A stretch of 64,000 bases of DNA. It comes from Lepas anatifera. Lineage: Eukaryota > Arthropoda > Thecostraca > Lepadidae. The notes under the pieces are model-generated. The model had not been told where the DNA came from and did not search any database. It saw only the letters and a list, made by a program, of their open reading frames with translations. A program made the position numbers and the translations under genes. Location: positions 612,501 through 676,500 of the forward strand of contig JAOTON010001073.1 in the NCBI GenBank assembly GCA_034440635.1, written 5' to 3'. Positions 1 through 11,250 of the stretch are shown here, one piece after another. Numbering within the stretch: position 1 is the stretch's first letter; the number at the start of each line of letters is the position of its first letter.

Positions 1-48
1 TGCGGGACAGGATGTGGCTCAAGATCACCATTCCCAACGCCTTCATAG
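1..48 (+). CDS. dsh: dishevelled exon a (partial, 5' edge outside the window)
   Basis: Codons begin at position 3 and read [15 protein letters not shown]. The donor is GTGAGA at 49, and the leftover G at 48 completes a Gly codon with 556-557. Confidence 0.95.
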   Translation, partial: CGTGCGSRSPFPTPS

Positions 49-3000
49 GTGAGAGGCAGACGGGGGGGGTGTAGCGGAGGGGAGATATGTCGGACGTGGT
101 GTTGGACGAGTTGTCTGGTGAGGTGGATAGTTTAGGAAGGGCTGTTCAGTATGGTCTAAAGGGACGTGTTTTGTGAAGAGGTATGCTTCTTTTGATACAT
201 TTGGAACATATTTGTTCAGGTTATTGACGGGTGGTCATATTTTTCATTTGGTTGGCTCTCCGCTTTTCTTGAAAATATATGTTGCAAATGATTGTACTTA
301 TTGCGCACTGCCGTATTTATGGTTTTGTCGGGTTTCTGACATAACTGCTCCGGTGTGCACCTTGGGTTCTCATCAGTTACACTATGCACCTGCTACACCT
401 CGTAGTCGCGGACGCGGTTGTATTTACAGTAGTTATCCACCATCGCCGTCCCGTGGTGCTAGCATTGTCATGTTCTAGCCGGTTGTTCTCTACTTGCCTC
501 CCATGTGGCGGCCGCGTTTTGGCCGGGTATCCGCTGTAACTGTCCCGCCGTGCAGGCTCGGACGTGGTGGACTGGCTACACAACTACGTGACGGGGTTCG
601 GGGACCGGCGCGAGGCGCGCAAGTACGCGGCGCACATGCTGCGGGCCGGCTTCATCCGGCACACAGTCAACAAGAACACCTTCTCCGAGCAGTGCTACTA
701 CGTGTTCGGCGACTTGTGCAGCAGTGAGTGCCGTGCCGGGACGCTGCGGGGAGGGTTCAGAAGATGTCCGCTCGCCCAGGCTGGGAGGAAAGGATGTCCG
801 GGGTGTCATCTGCCTGTGAAATGTCGGCGGTTTGTCCTTGAATTAGTATCAGTGTTAGGGTACGTCAGGTTCTTGGTGTACATTTCACAATTTCCTGGTG
901 ATGAGTTGGCTAAAATATCATATTCTCTTGGTGGTGACCACGGACGTGTAGTATATAATATCATGCATTATCGGTATTTAGCCCACGGTGGCGAAACCAT
1001 TAGCCTGTGGTCAGTAGCTATCTTACGCCTCTGATCTTGTCTCGGGTCCCATCCGTATTTCTTACGTCTGCGCTCTGGCTACGACCGTACGTCTGGGCTC
1101 TGACCCGTACAGATCTGAGCTGACCCGTACGTCTCAGCTGGTCGAGCCCGTGCGTCTTTGATCTGACCTAACTGCTCAGATCGGCCGTGCTTACCAGTGA
1201 CCTGACCGACGCCCCGGTCTGCCCTGCAGGTTTTTCGTCGCTGAAGTTGGGCGAGGGCGATGAGGCGGTATCGGAGATGGACGGGGACACCCTGGGGCCG
1301 CTGCCGCCGCCCTCCTCCCAGCCGCCCTGGGCCGGCGCCCACCTGCCCTATAGCGGCACATACGTACCCCCCACCCAGGGCTACGCACCCATGCCCTTCA
1401 GCTACACCAACGACGCCGGCAGCTTCAGCCGCGAAGGAGGTAGGCGGCGCCGGCAAGGCAGGCGCTGATCTAAACTCTGCTGTTATCTTGTTATTTGTCG
1501 AGAAAATGTTCAGGTATTTCGACAATCCTGTAATGAGTTTGGCTTGTGTGCCGTAAGTGCTATTCTCGAGAGGAATACGCAGATCAGTGGTATATTGCCT
1601 GCTTCCAGAGTCAGATGCCCCAGTTTCAAGGCCCCGCAGATTCTCTGAATAAGTGCAGCCTGTCCCCCTCCCAAAAACCCTCCCAACGGGGCGGTGTTGG
1701 CGATGCCTTGTGGTCTTAAGAGTTCGTGCGTTTTAAACCCTAACGATGATTTGGAGAATACTGGAGCGTACCTTGCTTCTGCCCTTGACGAAAGCGCCAA
1801 GCATGTAACATATGTGTATGGGCGTGTGTAACATATGGGTGTGTGTTCATATGGTAATCAAGCTCCAGTGTTCATTTCCTCGTGTGTATGATAGTTGAGA
1901 TATGAAATCGCTGGACACACAACAGTGGGACTCATGCGAGCATTCACTAGCCTCTTCCTACCGGATACTGTTGCTTGGCCAGTACTGCCTTCCAACGGAA
2001 GGAAAGCGTGTGTCACATTCTGAGCATTTTACAGCAGAGTGCCTTTTTTTTTTTTCTTTTTATAAATTTTGTCCAACTTGTTCCCAGTACGGCTGCTGGA
2101 GTCGGAATCTCACTAAAGTCCTTAAGGGACTTGTCACGGAGGCCCCGACCCCACCACCCGAACGAGCAACTCCCACAATGAAGGGATAATTTAGAAGCCA
2201 AAGTTTAACGTCCCACAAAGCACAGGGACGGCCGCCCCGCTCAGGTCACCCTCTCACCAGTCGGTTGCCAGCCGACCTACGTCGGGAAAATTATTGAGCG
2301 CCGAGGCGTCTCAGGGGAACCGATCCCAAGCCTGAACATGCACTGCCACTGCATGCTTCTGAGCAGCGGGCCGGAGCCCAACGCTCTACCAACTGAGCTA
2401 CCGGGGCGGCAGCATTAGCTACCGGCTTTGCTCAACATTAGCGGAGTCCTGGGACTGATTTGAAAAGACGATTCCGATACAACAAAAAAATGGAGGGGAC
2501 TTTGTTAAATCACTTAATTAGTAGATGCAGCCCGTCTTTCTGCATCAAATGATACCAAATATCTCAAAATCAAAAAAATGTGACTTACGCTTTTCTTCCG
2601 TGGCCTGGTCCTCACTTCTGCCGCCCTCTCCCTACGTCGATTGCCCTCAACCTTTGGCCCCCTTGCGCCCCTGCCCACGTCGAGCCCTTTCCTCACTTCT
2701 GCTGCTCTCTCCCTACGTCTGTAGCTCTTTCCTACTCTGTAGCTCTTCCTACGTCTGCCTCCCTACGTCGTAGCTCTTTCCCTACGTCTGTAGCTCTTTC
2801 CTACGTCTGTAGCTCTTTCCCTACGTCTGTAGTTCTCTCCCTATGTCTGCAGCCCTCTCTCACCTCACTTCTGCCGCCCTCTCCTCCCTTCTGCTGCTCT
2901 CTCTCCGTCCCTCTCTCCGTGCCCTCTTTCACTCTGTAGCCCTCTCCCCGTCGGCGCCCTCTCCCACTTCTGCCGCCCTCTCCTCACTTTTGGCACTCTC

Positions 3001-3347
3001 TCCGTCTGTAGCCCTCTTCTCCTTCTGTAGCCCTCTCCCCACGTCGGCAGCCCTCTCCCCAGACCTGGAGTCCACACTTGTGTCCCCGTCAGCGTGCCTC
3101 CTATGCCTCTCCACCCTGACTCTGGGTATCGACAGGCAGTGGCAGCGGCGGCTCCTCGGCCGGCTCTCAGCGGCGTCCGCCGGGAGGCGTGACTGGGGCG
3201 GCCGGCGGAGGCGGCGGCAGCAGCAGCGACGGCACCGAGTCGGTGGCCACCACCGTCACCAGTCAGAGGTCGGCGGTGGCGGCCGCGTCGGCGCCGACGC
3301 AGGCCGCCGACGGCCGCCAGTCGGACTACTTCGTCGACGTGATGTAA
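1..3347 (+). CDS. dsh: Dishevelled (Wnt pathway scaffold), 3' half of gene, four exons
   Basis: The spliced exons 1-48, 556-723, 1230-1439 and 3136-3347 encode the last 211 residues of a dishevelled protein. All three introns are GT-AG, and each leaves one base that is completed by two bases of the next exon, so the phases match throughout. Residues 1 to about 70 are the distal DEP domain, with recognisable blocks [34 protein letters not shown] and [13 protein letters not shown] Pro/Gly/Ser-rich tail follows, with GSSAGSQ, and the protein ends in SDYFVDVM before TAA; FVDVM is the conserved dishevelled C-terminus. In the family, the DEP domain helps recruit the protein to Frizzled at the membrane, and the C-terminus contributes to signal relay. 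The DIX and PDZ domains must lie upstream of the window. The identification is very secure. Confidence 0.96.
556..723 (+). CDS. dsh: dishevelled exon b (DEP domain core)
   Basis: The acceptor is TGCAG ending at 555, and the donor is a consensus GTGAGT at 724. The exon encodes the DEP helices and the signature [13 protein letters not shown] leftover A at 723 makes a Ser codon with the next exon. Confidence 0.96.
1230..1439 (+). CDS. dsh: dishevelled exon c (proline-rich linker)
   Basis: The acceptor CTGCAG ends at 1229 and the donor GTAGGC starts at 1440. The exon encodes a Pro-, Tyr- and Ser-rich segment with [11 protein letters not shown] and YAPMPFSY, comparable to the proline-rich stretch after the DEP domain in vertebrate Dvl proteins. 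Codon use is strongly GC-biased, as in exon d. Confidence 0.9.
1600..1752 (+). mobile_element. tRNA-derived SINE, family S2, 5'-truncated copy in a dishevelled intron
   Basis: This aligns by eye with the fuller copy at 21377-21560. Both have CTGAATAAGT, a run of C, a GTTGGCGA/TGCC block and an end of the type GTTAAACCC(C/T)AACRAT. The tRNA-like head is degraded here. Confidence 0.65.
2045..2407 (-). mobile_element. tRNA-derived SINE, family S1, full-length copy in dishevelled intron 3
   Basis: Read on the minus strand, the element starts near 2407 with a tRNA-like head: GGTAGCTCAGTTGGTAGAGC (A box) followed by GGATCGGTTCCCC (degenerate B box). The tRNA-unrelated body follows, and it ends in an A-rich tail seen as a T run at about 2046-2065 on the plus strand. 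Related copies are at 7945-8535 and 27550-27862. The head resembles a tRNA but is not a functional tRNA gene. Confidence 0.85.
2625..3065 (+). repeat. C/T-rich minisatellite in dishevelled intron 3
   Basis: Degenerate tandem units of about 19-20 bp with the core CCCTACGTCTGTAGCTCTTT run up to about 70 bp before the last-exon acceptor. Units grade into CCCTCTCC/TTCTGCCGC variants towards the 3' end. The long antisense and sense reading frames here come from the repeat composition. Confidence 0.85.
3136..3347 (+). CDS. dsh: dishevelled terminal exon d
   Basis: The acceptor GACAG ends at 3135 and the TAA stop is at 3345-3347. The exon encodes [12 protein letters not shown], a Gly/Ser/Thr-rich tail and the terminal SDYFVDVM. 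The polypyrimidine stretch for this acceptor is supplied by the C/T-rich minisatellite immediately upstream. Confidence 0.94.
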
Positions 3348-5835
3348 AGGACGCACGAGGTGAGGCCGTCTAGCGGCGACCGTCACGGCGGGAGCGCCTG
3401 TGTCGTGTGGTAGCGGTGCTGCGGTGACATCGGGAGCTGCGTAGTGAAATAAGCGTGTCCTTTGGTCGCAGAACGGGTTTGTGGATAGTTCGGGCCGCGA
3501 CGCGGTCAAGCTGACACGTAGTTCGATGTGCGCTGTAGACCGATGAACAAAACTCGCATTCAAGTTCAGATTTAAGCTTGTTATTCAGACTAAGCAGCCT
3601 GGAGTAGCCCATACCAAGGGTGTCGAGGGTGGCGTATCGCTGCTGCCTCCGGAGTCGACCTCATTAATACTGTTTTTAGCAGAGGATGTGCATCTCAAAT
3701 AGCGCTCTATCATTGGATTAAAATGTCACAAAAGCGTTTGCCTGGGAAGCCCTGGTCCATGGGGTGCTTTATTTGGAGGTGGTTCTCAGCTTGCAGATAA
3801 CCTGGGGTGTGTCGGCGCAATACGACACAAGAGTTCTCCCTGGGGGAATTAAACGGGATGGTTCAACACCTGACATACAAAAGTATTTAAACACAAAATA
3901 TCGAGTCAGAATGGTCGTAGCCAAAAGGTAGTCCCCTTTTCAAACATCAGGGTTAGCTCATGTGAATAGGGCAGAAGCGTTTCCCTATTTGGGATGCTCT
4001 ACTGAACGATGCGCACGTGTTTGCCTTGATTTAAGCCGTGTATGTTCGCGTCCACAACGTCAGCTCTGTCGGCAGGTGACCAGGAGTTCGTTCTAGTCTG
4101 CCTGCTATATTTATCGGCTATGTGCGGAATTAGCCAGCGGGGAGTGCCGCAAGTGCAGCCCGGCACGCTGCTGCAGTGCGGGACGTACCGCTACTCTGGC
4201 AGCGGGGAGCTTCGTCATACGGGCCTCGTAGCCAACCAGCCAGCGTACGGATCCACCGCCGCCGTCGGCTTCGCTACCATTAGTTCGTGCCGGTCTCGCT
4301 AGATGTCGGGCCCGGGTGCGGGACTGTCTGCGGCAAGGTGCGGTAGTCAGGGCTGGGAGCGGTGGGGCGGTGCCGATTTCTTGTCGGCATTCGTGTCTGT
4401 TTGTATTGCTTTGTGCAAGCAACCTTGGATATGGATGCGTCGCCGGACGCTGCTCTGATATCTAGCCGCCGCCTCAGCTATTGTTGATACTAAGGTCGCT
4501 GTGTTGAAGCTTCACTGGGTGCGGTCGCAGGTGGTGTTGTAGAAACTGCGGCGAGGACTCCGCCGACAGAATACGTCATGCCGCTACCAGTGTTGACTGT
4601 ATAGTCTTTGATACATTTATGCTTTTGTAAGCGGATGGAGGTCGTTCATTGTTTGGGGTGGGACGTTTTAAGTCCGCTGTCGATTAGCGCGATTTTGTTG
4701 CCTATTTGTGTTTTGTCGGACTGTGTAATTGTGCAGTTGTCTGGTTTGCAGATCAAGGAATACATATGTACACGATGTGGTGAATTGCGACTTCTTTTTG
4801 TGGCGATGACGATTAATTGACTTCAGTAACTGTTTGGTCGGTAACTTTCATAGCTCGTGATATTACATGAATGTGCGCGCATACGTTAAATATCTACTGT
4901 ATCAAAAACAAAGTATGTGTTTCTTACGACTGGGTGTGTGTATGTTACGTCAAACCTACGAAACATACGTCCCTCGCATGGAAAAACCAAGCGTTGCTCC
5001 TCCCTGCGTACCCCGTGATTCTGAGCACGCCTGTGTTTGCTCTTCCTGCGACTGTGACGGTGACCAGAGCCGAGGAGAGACGGGTCTGAGTCACTGCTCC
5101 GGCGCGGGGCGGGTATGGCTGGCCGAGTGGATCCCCGGACCAGCGCAGGCACCGGGTGGGTAGAACGGGACATCCCCGGCGTTTAAATATGGCCGGCAGC
5201 TCCGGTGGCCTGCTGTCTCGGATTCACACTGGTTGCGTTATTCGGCACTCGTGTTGAATGCCCTGAGGGTGGTATCCGACAAATTGGCAGCCGTCACGTC
5301 CGTAATTACAAATTTATCCATCATCATCACCAGGGCTTCGATTAGTGTTCAACTTTTAAGTAACGTTGGACTCATTTCTGGTCATTTGTGGAATCTCCGT
5401 TAATTCTTGCCGCGCCGCCGACCCAGGGGAATCTCCGTGCGGTCCAGCCAGAGTAAAATCCGACTGGCTGATTAAAAACACTGCGATCCAGTCTCGATGT
5501 ATGCTAAACCTGAGGCGTCGGGCGCTTTTCCGGGAAGGATTCAGAGTCATCAGCATGAGCTGCCTGTTGGCGACCCCCTCATGGCAAACCGGTTCGGTGG
5601 CATTGAGCTGCTTCGGGGTCGCTAGTTGCCCCCAAGGCAATGCAAACACTGTTGCACCGAGGCTTCGGCGAAAACAGGCGTCAGTTCCGAGTGTGGCGAG
5701 GTGTACGGCGAATGGCAGAAGTGAAGAGAATTAATAATGGCCGCCTCTTGGCCTGGTCTGGCTATGCCACCAGGTGGTCTGAAACTGCCGTAAGCACAGA
5801 ACAGGGGAGATTTGGTGGTGTTTTTAAATTTCACA
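3348..5835. other. dishevelled 3' UTR and downstream flank, no recognised gene
   Basis: The dishevelled 3' UTR must begin here, but I see no convincing AATAAA close to the stop codon. Short open frames, for example 4042-4302, lack splice support or familiar motifs. No transposon family from elsewhere in the window was recognised in this stretch. Confidence 0.5.
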
Positions 5836-6095
5836 TAGGCGGATCCAAGGGGGCAAGGTGCCACTTGCCCCCTCCCCTATTGACTCTTGGTGCCCCCGGA
5901 AATGGTCGCGGCACCCTGCGGAAAATTCGATGGCGCCCCTTAAAGTGACTCTCCCCCTCCCCCCAGGATGCTAGTATCGGCGCCCCTACGATACGATTTC
6001 GCACCCATCTGATTAGTTTTGCCGCCCAAAAGTTGCGCCACCCCCCATCCCCAGCCATGTGGTCCCTACCCAATGGACAATCCTGGATCCGCCTA
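5836..6095 (+). mobile_element. MITE, family L (GGCGGATCC ends, TA flanks)
   Basis: The element is bounded by CATAGGCGGATCCA on the left and TGGATCCGCCTATG on the right. These are perfect inverted repeats with TA at both edges, fitting a TA target duplication. The interior is C-rich with no coding capacity. Related copies are at 40784-41021, 47367-47628 and 61390-61645. Confidence 0.8.
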
Positions 6096-6358
6096 TGATA
6101 TTGCGTCCAAATAAAATTTATAGGTTTCAAAATCTGATGAGAAGGAACAGGAGGTAACAAACAAGTTGCCAGAATCCAAATAATTTCGTTTTTGAGATTG
6201 GGAGCAGTTGTCAGTGAGAAACTTCCAGTGGAATTCTAGGTCCGACCTCGCTGGGGCAAATTCAACCGGTTGGTGTGGTGGGGGGAGGGGGGGTGTAAAC
6301 CCGTATCGGTGAAGAAAAAAACGTTAATGTTGATGTGTTGTGTTGTCCCCCTGGGTCC

Positions 6359-7022
6359 TCAAGGAGGACCATAGCCCAGAGGCTCCCTGAAGCGGAGGTA
6401 GCCCCTGGACAAGGCGGCTTCCAGGCCGTCGTCCCGCAGCTGCTCAGGGCCGATGTTGATGTTGCCTCCCAGGCGCAGGCGGGTGCCGGCGAGGGACGGG
6501 CATCTGAGGAGCACGTGCTCAGGCTTGTCCGCCTCCTCCCTGCAGGCGCAGGCCGCTGGGCACCGCTTGTCGGGGCACTGCGCACAGCCCGGCGAGGGGT
6601 GCTTGCCGATCCGGTGCAGGTACTGGATGGATCTGCTGCAGTGGCCAGCTCTCAGCTGGTGCACGTCCACGGCTGCGTTGTGGTCCTCGCCGGGTATGGG
6701 AGCGGCAGTCGACCCCCATGATTCTTTTGAAGAGGCCGTCCGGCCAGCCTTCCCTCCACTCCTCGCTGACCGCGCGTGCGACGGCCCTTGTCAGGGTCCT
6801 GGCGTCCACTAGGATGGAGCTCTGGGGCAGACCAGAGGCCTCCCTGGCCAAGGCATCCGCCCTCTCGTTACCCGGCAGGCCGCAGTAAGCCGGGACCCTC
6901 TGCAGGTGGACAGCCTGCGGGCGGTTCGCTATTTCGGTAATGGTCTCCCATATGGCCGCTCCCGGTGGTGACGTCTGGGCCGCGGCGACGCCCGCGAGCA
7001 TGGCGAGGGCGGAATCCATCAA
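6359..7022 (-). pseudogene. 5'-truncated non-LTR retrotransposon: RNase H and C-terminal zinc-binding tail
   Basis: On the minus strand, 7022 to about 6650 encodes an RNase H segment with VPAYCGLPGNERADALAREA, typical of the RNase H domain of non-LTR retrotransposons. The frame then shifts, and 6670-6359 encodes HQLRAGHC, YLHRIGKHPSP and a C..C...C...H.....C pattern ending EHVLLRC, the usual C-terminal tail of these polyproteins. The reverse transcriptase and endonuclease parts are missing. The truncation and frameshift mean it is dead. Confidence 0.88.
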
Positions 7023-7081
7023 AACGGCGCTGGAAGAGCCTCACCGTTTTATACTGTAGAGCCGAGTCTAAACCATGTCAG

Positions 7082-7728
7082 TTAACCCATGGCGTCCCAG
7101 TGGGCCAAAATTGGTTAAAAATTAGGCCCATTTAGGACATATCTTATAACTCGGAAACCATTAGACCTAGAACAAAGGTATCAATGTGCTAGTCTGGACC
7201 AAAGGATTCGAATGATTTGTGAAAGGACCTAGAAAGGTCACATTGTGGCCTTGCTTTAAGTCAAGGTCAAATAATGACCTTTTAAGGTGGTATTGCGTAT
7301 CATTCGAATCCTTGGGTAATGCTCTAAAACTGTGATACCCAATTTAAGACTATATCTTGTTTTGTTCACAAGTTTCGAAAACCGTGGCTTTTGGTGACCT
7401 CTGGGGACCTTGGTATTGACCTGACCTCAAAATGGATGACACTGTGCATTTTTTTCTTTCAAGGGTTTTCGAATGATGTTAAGAAACTTGGTGTAGCCTT
7501 CTAGGAGCTGAGTTACACCCTGGTTTTGTCAGTCTCAATTTAGAACAGGATCGCCTTGAATGGGTTTAACATAACATACCTGACCTGATGCCAATTTTGG
7601 TCATAAGTTGTCGAATTGATCACCCTAAAGGCATACAAAGCGGACGCGCGTCTCATTTAAATAGGCCCGGAATCATTCACGAAAAAACAGGGGTCCAATC
7701 TGACCCCCGGCGGTGTGGGTGGGGTTAA
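7082..7728 (+). mobile_element. TTAA-flanked non-autonomous element, family F
   Basis: The element starts TTAACCCATGG at 7082 and ends GGGTGGGGTTAA at 7728. It contains TCAAGGTCA near 7249 and further AGGTCA/TGACCT hexamers. The interior resembles family G (ACCAAAGGATTCGAATGAT at about 7200). There is no open frame of note. The flanking TTAA and CCC...GGG ends fit the piggyBac superfamily. Confidence 0.7.
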
Positions 7729-7944
7729 GCTGGTGTAGTGAACCAGTCTTTCACATGCTCAACCATGACCGAAAAACATATTCAGGTTTTCTTTCTCTTT
7801 AGGGGGAATTGTTCACTTTTAAATATGTACCTCGCTAACGAACAAAAACGCTGAATGTTTTTTTCTGACACATCCCCGCCAACTGACCAATAATGAGGCA
7901 CTGTTTTGCTTTGTGGGGTCCAAAAGTGGGTCTGACCACTTCTT

Positions 7945-8535
7945 TTATATAGATTTTGTCCAAGTTGTTCTCAGTTCGACTGTTTGAGTCGGATTCTCAC
8001 TAAAGTCATCAAGGGACCTGTCACGGAGAACCCGACACCACTGTGTGAGTGTGACGCCTGCAGCCGGCCATGCCATTCCGCCGCCGGCAGGACTGCCGTG
8101 TTACCGATCAGCCAATAGGCGGCCGAGTCGGAGTGTGGCCCGGCCGGGGTCAAGGTGCATTCACCCCCCGGCCTGGTTCGGCCGGCTGGGCCGGGTGTCG
8201 GACGTCTGCTTGCAATCTGGTGTCACAGAATACACACTCAGAAGAGCGTCCACTCTTTGGAGACCCGAACAACCACCACCCGAAAGGGCAACTCCCACAA
8301 TGAAGGGTTGATTTAGAAGCCAAAGTTTAACGTCCCACAAAGCACAGGGACGGCCGCCCCGCTCAGGTCACCCTCTCACCAGTCAGTTGCCAGCCGACCT
8401 GTACGTCGGGTAAACTATTGAGCGCCGGAGCGTCTCAGGGGAACCGATCCCAAGCACGGACATGTACTGCCACTGCATGCTGCTGAGCAGCGGGCCGGAG
8501 CCCAACGCTCTACCAACTGAGCTACCGGGGCGGGC
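7945..8535 (-). mobile_element. tRNA-derived SINE, family S1, interrupted copy
   Basis: The tRNA-like head (GGTAGCTCAGTTGGTAGAGC on the minus strand) lies at about 8529-8500. The body is collinear with the copy at 2045-2407 until about 8273, and resumes at 8039 to the distal end at about 7945. About 230 bp of unrelated DNA separates the halves. Confidence 0.85.
8040..8272. mobile_element. Unclassified insertion (or variant segment) inside the S1 SINE
   Basis: Comparison with 2045-2407 shows extra sequence between the CCGACACCA and ACCACCACCC portions of the SINE body. The insert is GC-rich with runs such as CCGGCC. I saw no clear terminal repeats, so the mechanism is unknown. Confidence 0.5.
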
Positions 8536-10179
8536 TCTATTTCATTAGTTCCTCTATTTCACAGGACTCTCCTCCAAAGGACTATTTCCCTCTGGATTCA
8601 CCCCTGCCATCACGTCCTCCCCGCTCTGTTTAGCCAATGACAACACTTTTCAAATGTATTACCACTCCAGTGGTCGCCTTGAATTCAGTTAAGCTATATC
8701 CGTCATGGTTTACAACAAATGTGACCAAGTCCTTCGTGGCCGGGTAGTTTGGATCCGTATTCCAAGACGCGATATACACTGGGACTTGAATTTTCCCGAG
8801 CCTGTGTATATAACGTTTCCGCTGGCGGGTAGATGTTTAGCTGCTAAGAAACTGTATGCATGCAGCGCAGTGGAGCGGCTATCGTGACCGGTGACGTCAC
8901 GTCGCGGCCGGTGACGTCACTGGGCGGCCTATGTAAACATTCCGACCCTTCAACAGCTGCACAGTTATAGCCAGTGTCATAGGCTAGAGTTAGGTATGTA
9001 CATACATACATTCCTAGAGTGATCTGTCGCTTTAGGCTCAGTCTTGAAACACTACCCTGCTATTTTGCGGCGTCAGGGTCTTGTGCATACCTACTGCATG
9101 CTTGCAGTGCGTGCATCGTGATACCGACTGTAACCATTGAAGCAAAAAAGCCTGGCTGTCTTTGGGACACTCCTGAGGCTGCAGCGTCCCTGGGTGGTTT
9201 TAAAATCTGTGCAGGTGGAGTTTTGGCGGATGGGTGCGTTCGCACTGTATCTCGCGACTGCTTTGATATACTGTCCGTGCTGCGTGCCGCAGCAGGGCGT
9301 CTGACCAGTCATTTGCAGCCTTTGGGGAGGAAAACTCTCACATAACGTTAAAAATTGTCGAGAATCCTTGCGGCTCCCACGACACAAAGCTCACATCATT
9401 GACATCACTGTTGCCGTCCAGTAGACCTACAGCAGGGGCCGGCACATAATGGCATCACTTCGCTGTCCAATAAACCTGCGGCCCGGGACTTGGACAGTAA
9501 AAATATGCATTTCTAAGCGCACTTGCTGCAAGAGAGCCAACCAGACATTGCCTAAACGCTAGCACTGGAGGGAGGTCTGACACGAGCGGGCACATCTAGG
9601 ACATTTTACCCTGTACCCGTGACCTTGAGCACAGACCTTCATATGAGGTGACCTCTACATATATGAAGTTATGACTCACCACTCGGTCTGCAATGCAGAT
9701 GAACATATGGTGAGGGTACTTGTCATGTCTTAGTGACCTGAACTGATATTGATTTAGACCTGAAATTGTAAGCTGAGGCAAATCGCGCAGCTAATGAAGA
9801 GTGATAATGTGCACTAAATCACAGCGGCGCTCCACACCGCCGTTTTCTAGTTATCCCTGAAACATCCGGAGGCGGCTGCGCAAACACTGTTCCATTGGGG
9901 CAGGGTTAAGCTGGTGCTGTAGCCGAGCCCGGCACCGGATGATACTGAACCGCCCGCGGCGAGGTCTGGACAAGAAGTCAGTCACCTGCAGCCTCAGCAG
10001 CTGCTGCCGCTGCCGTCTGTCGCCAGGCAGACAGCTGTGAGCGTGCGAACGGACGGCGGCAGAGATCGCAGCGGCCTCTTACGGCTGCGGAGACGTCATA
10101 GGGCTGCACCTGGACCGGCAGCACGGACATTCACGTGCATAGTCTCCGTGCAGAAGCACGCTGCCTGTCGTGCATGTGC
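8536..10179. other. No recognised gene or repeat
   Basis: This is unique-looking sequence between the S1 SINE and the hAT element. Short open frames such as 9019-9345 show no familiar motif or splice support. Its one notable feature is the paired TGACGTCA sites at 8892 and 8912. Confidence 0.5.
8892..8919. promoter_or_regulatory. Two cAMP-response-element-like palindromes (TGACGTCA)
   Basis: Exact TGACGTCA octamers lie at 8892-8899 and 8912-8919, both inside the duplicated context CCGGTGACGTCAC. They are 20 bp apart start to start, close to two helical turns. CREB/ATF proteins bind this octamer. Whether a promoter is nearby cannot be told from the sequence. Confidence 0.45.
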
Positions 10180-10829
10180 ATAGAAAGCAGGCGTGTAACT
10201 TTGTATACTTTTAGGGGTGCGCGAGCACCCCTTAAACTTTTGAAAGCACCCCTAAACTTCCAAAAGCACCCCTACAACTATTCTGCGACGTTCTAATAGG
10301 ACATAATGTCAGAATTATGTAGCAATTAAATAATAAGTATCAGAGATTCGGAGCTCTCTTATAACTATTCATCTGGAGATAATGTCGAGCTTAAAAGATT
10401 ACTTAAGTGATCTGAAGATTTCATATAACTGCATGAGGTCATATTTAGACGGTGAGCCGCGGAAGTAACTATGGAAATTAGGTAGCTGCCACGTGCGACC
10501 AAAGCCGAAAGAGCGCGTTTTCCAAAATGTTAATTCCCGTCTCGCCGTTGTCCCAGAATCAGTACCATCGAGTGCACTCGTCGTTTCCTTGATCATGTCT
10601 TACAGACAGAAAAAACAAAGTTCACTGCTGGACGTCTTTTCCAAAATGCCTTGGTGCATGCTGCAATTTATTTCTGAATTTATTTAGGCTGTATGTAGAT
10701 CAGACCTGTCTATAGCTGATATACGTGCCAAAGGAGGGTCAAAAAGCAGCATGTGGTAACTGTGATCTATTGGAACTTGTTTAGAAGGGGAGGGAAATCA
10801 AGGCTAATATCTGGAAAACGTCGCTTGTG

Positions 10830-11250
10830 CTAACCCGCGCCCGTCCGAGAGGAGCATCGATGGTCTCCATAAGGCTTTTTAAGGATAGCGGATAAACAGC
10901 GGCGCTGCGCCGCCGTATCTTTGATATCTCTTCCTTGATCAATTCCGCATCTTTAACAAATCAAGTTTGGTCATGTTAGGTCAGGTCATCGGGCCAAGGC
11001 AAGTGACTTCGTCTAAAAAATTAGGATTGCCTTTATGCAATAAGTAAAGAAAAGTTAAGTTACTTATAAGTAAGAACACGTTTAACCTAACAATCTGACA
11101 CTTAAAAACCATTATGGGCCTACCGGGTGCTGCAACATATATTCCGGGTTTTATAAAATCGGTGATATATCTAGTTTTATTTATGGGCGACCTCTTCAAT
11201 GGAAATACATGGTAAAAACTGTAAAATAGCTATATTTTGGCTTATACTGC
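10830..11250 (-). mobile_element. Right-end part of a degraded TTAA element (C/E-like), split by a family G insertion
   Basis: It begins CTAACCCGCGCCC at 10830 (mutated TTAA), with ATCGATGG and the subterminal hairpin GCGGCGCTGCGCCGCCG at about 10890. It then carries AGGTCAGGTCA and a stretch resembling the reverse of family E (TGGAAATACATGG). It is cut at 11251 by an intact family G element. Confidence 0.6.

Noticed and set aside
173..478. 101-codon frame in dishevelled intron 1
   Set aside because: It lies between a clear donor at 49 and acceptor at 555, so it is intronic. It shows no protein motifs.
2344..2407. tRNA gene on the minus strand
   Set aside because: The A box is good, but the sequence continues into a shared 300-bp body with an A-rich tail and recurs at other sites. 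It is the head of a SINE. The same applies at about 8500 and 21380.
2865..3563. 232-codon open frame antisense to the last dishevelled exon
   Set aside because: It is made of minisatellite sequence and the complement of the GC-rich dishevelled exon, with no recognisable domain.
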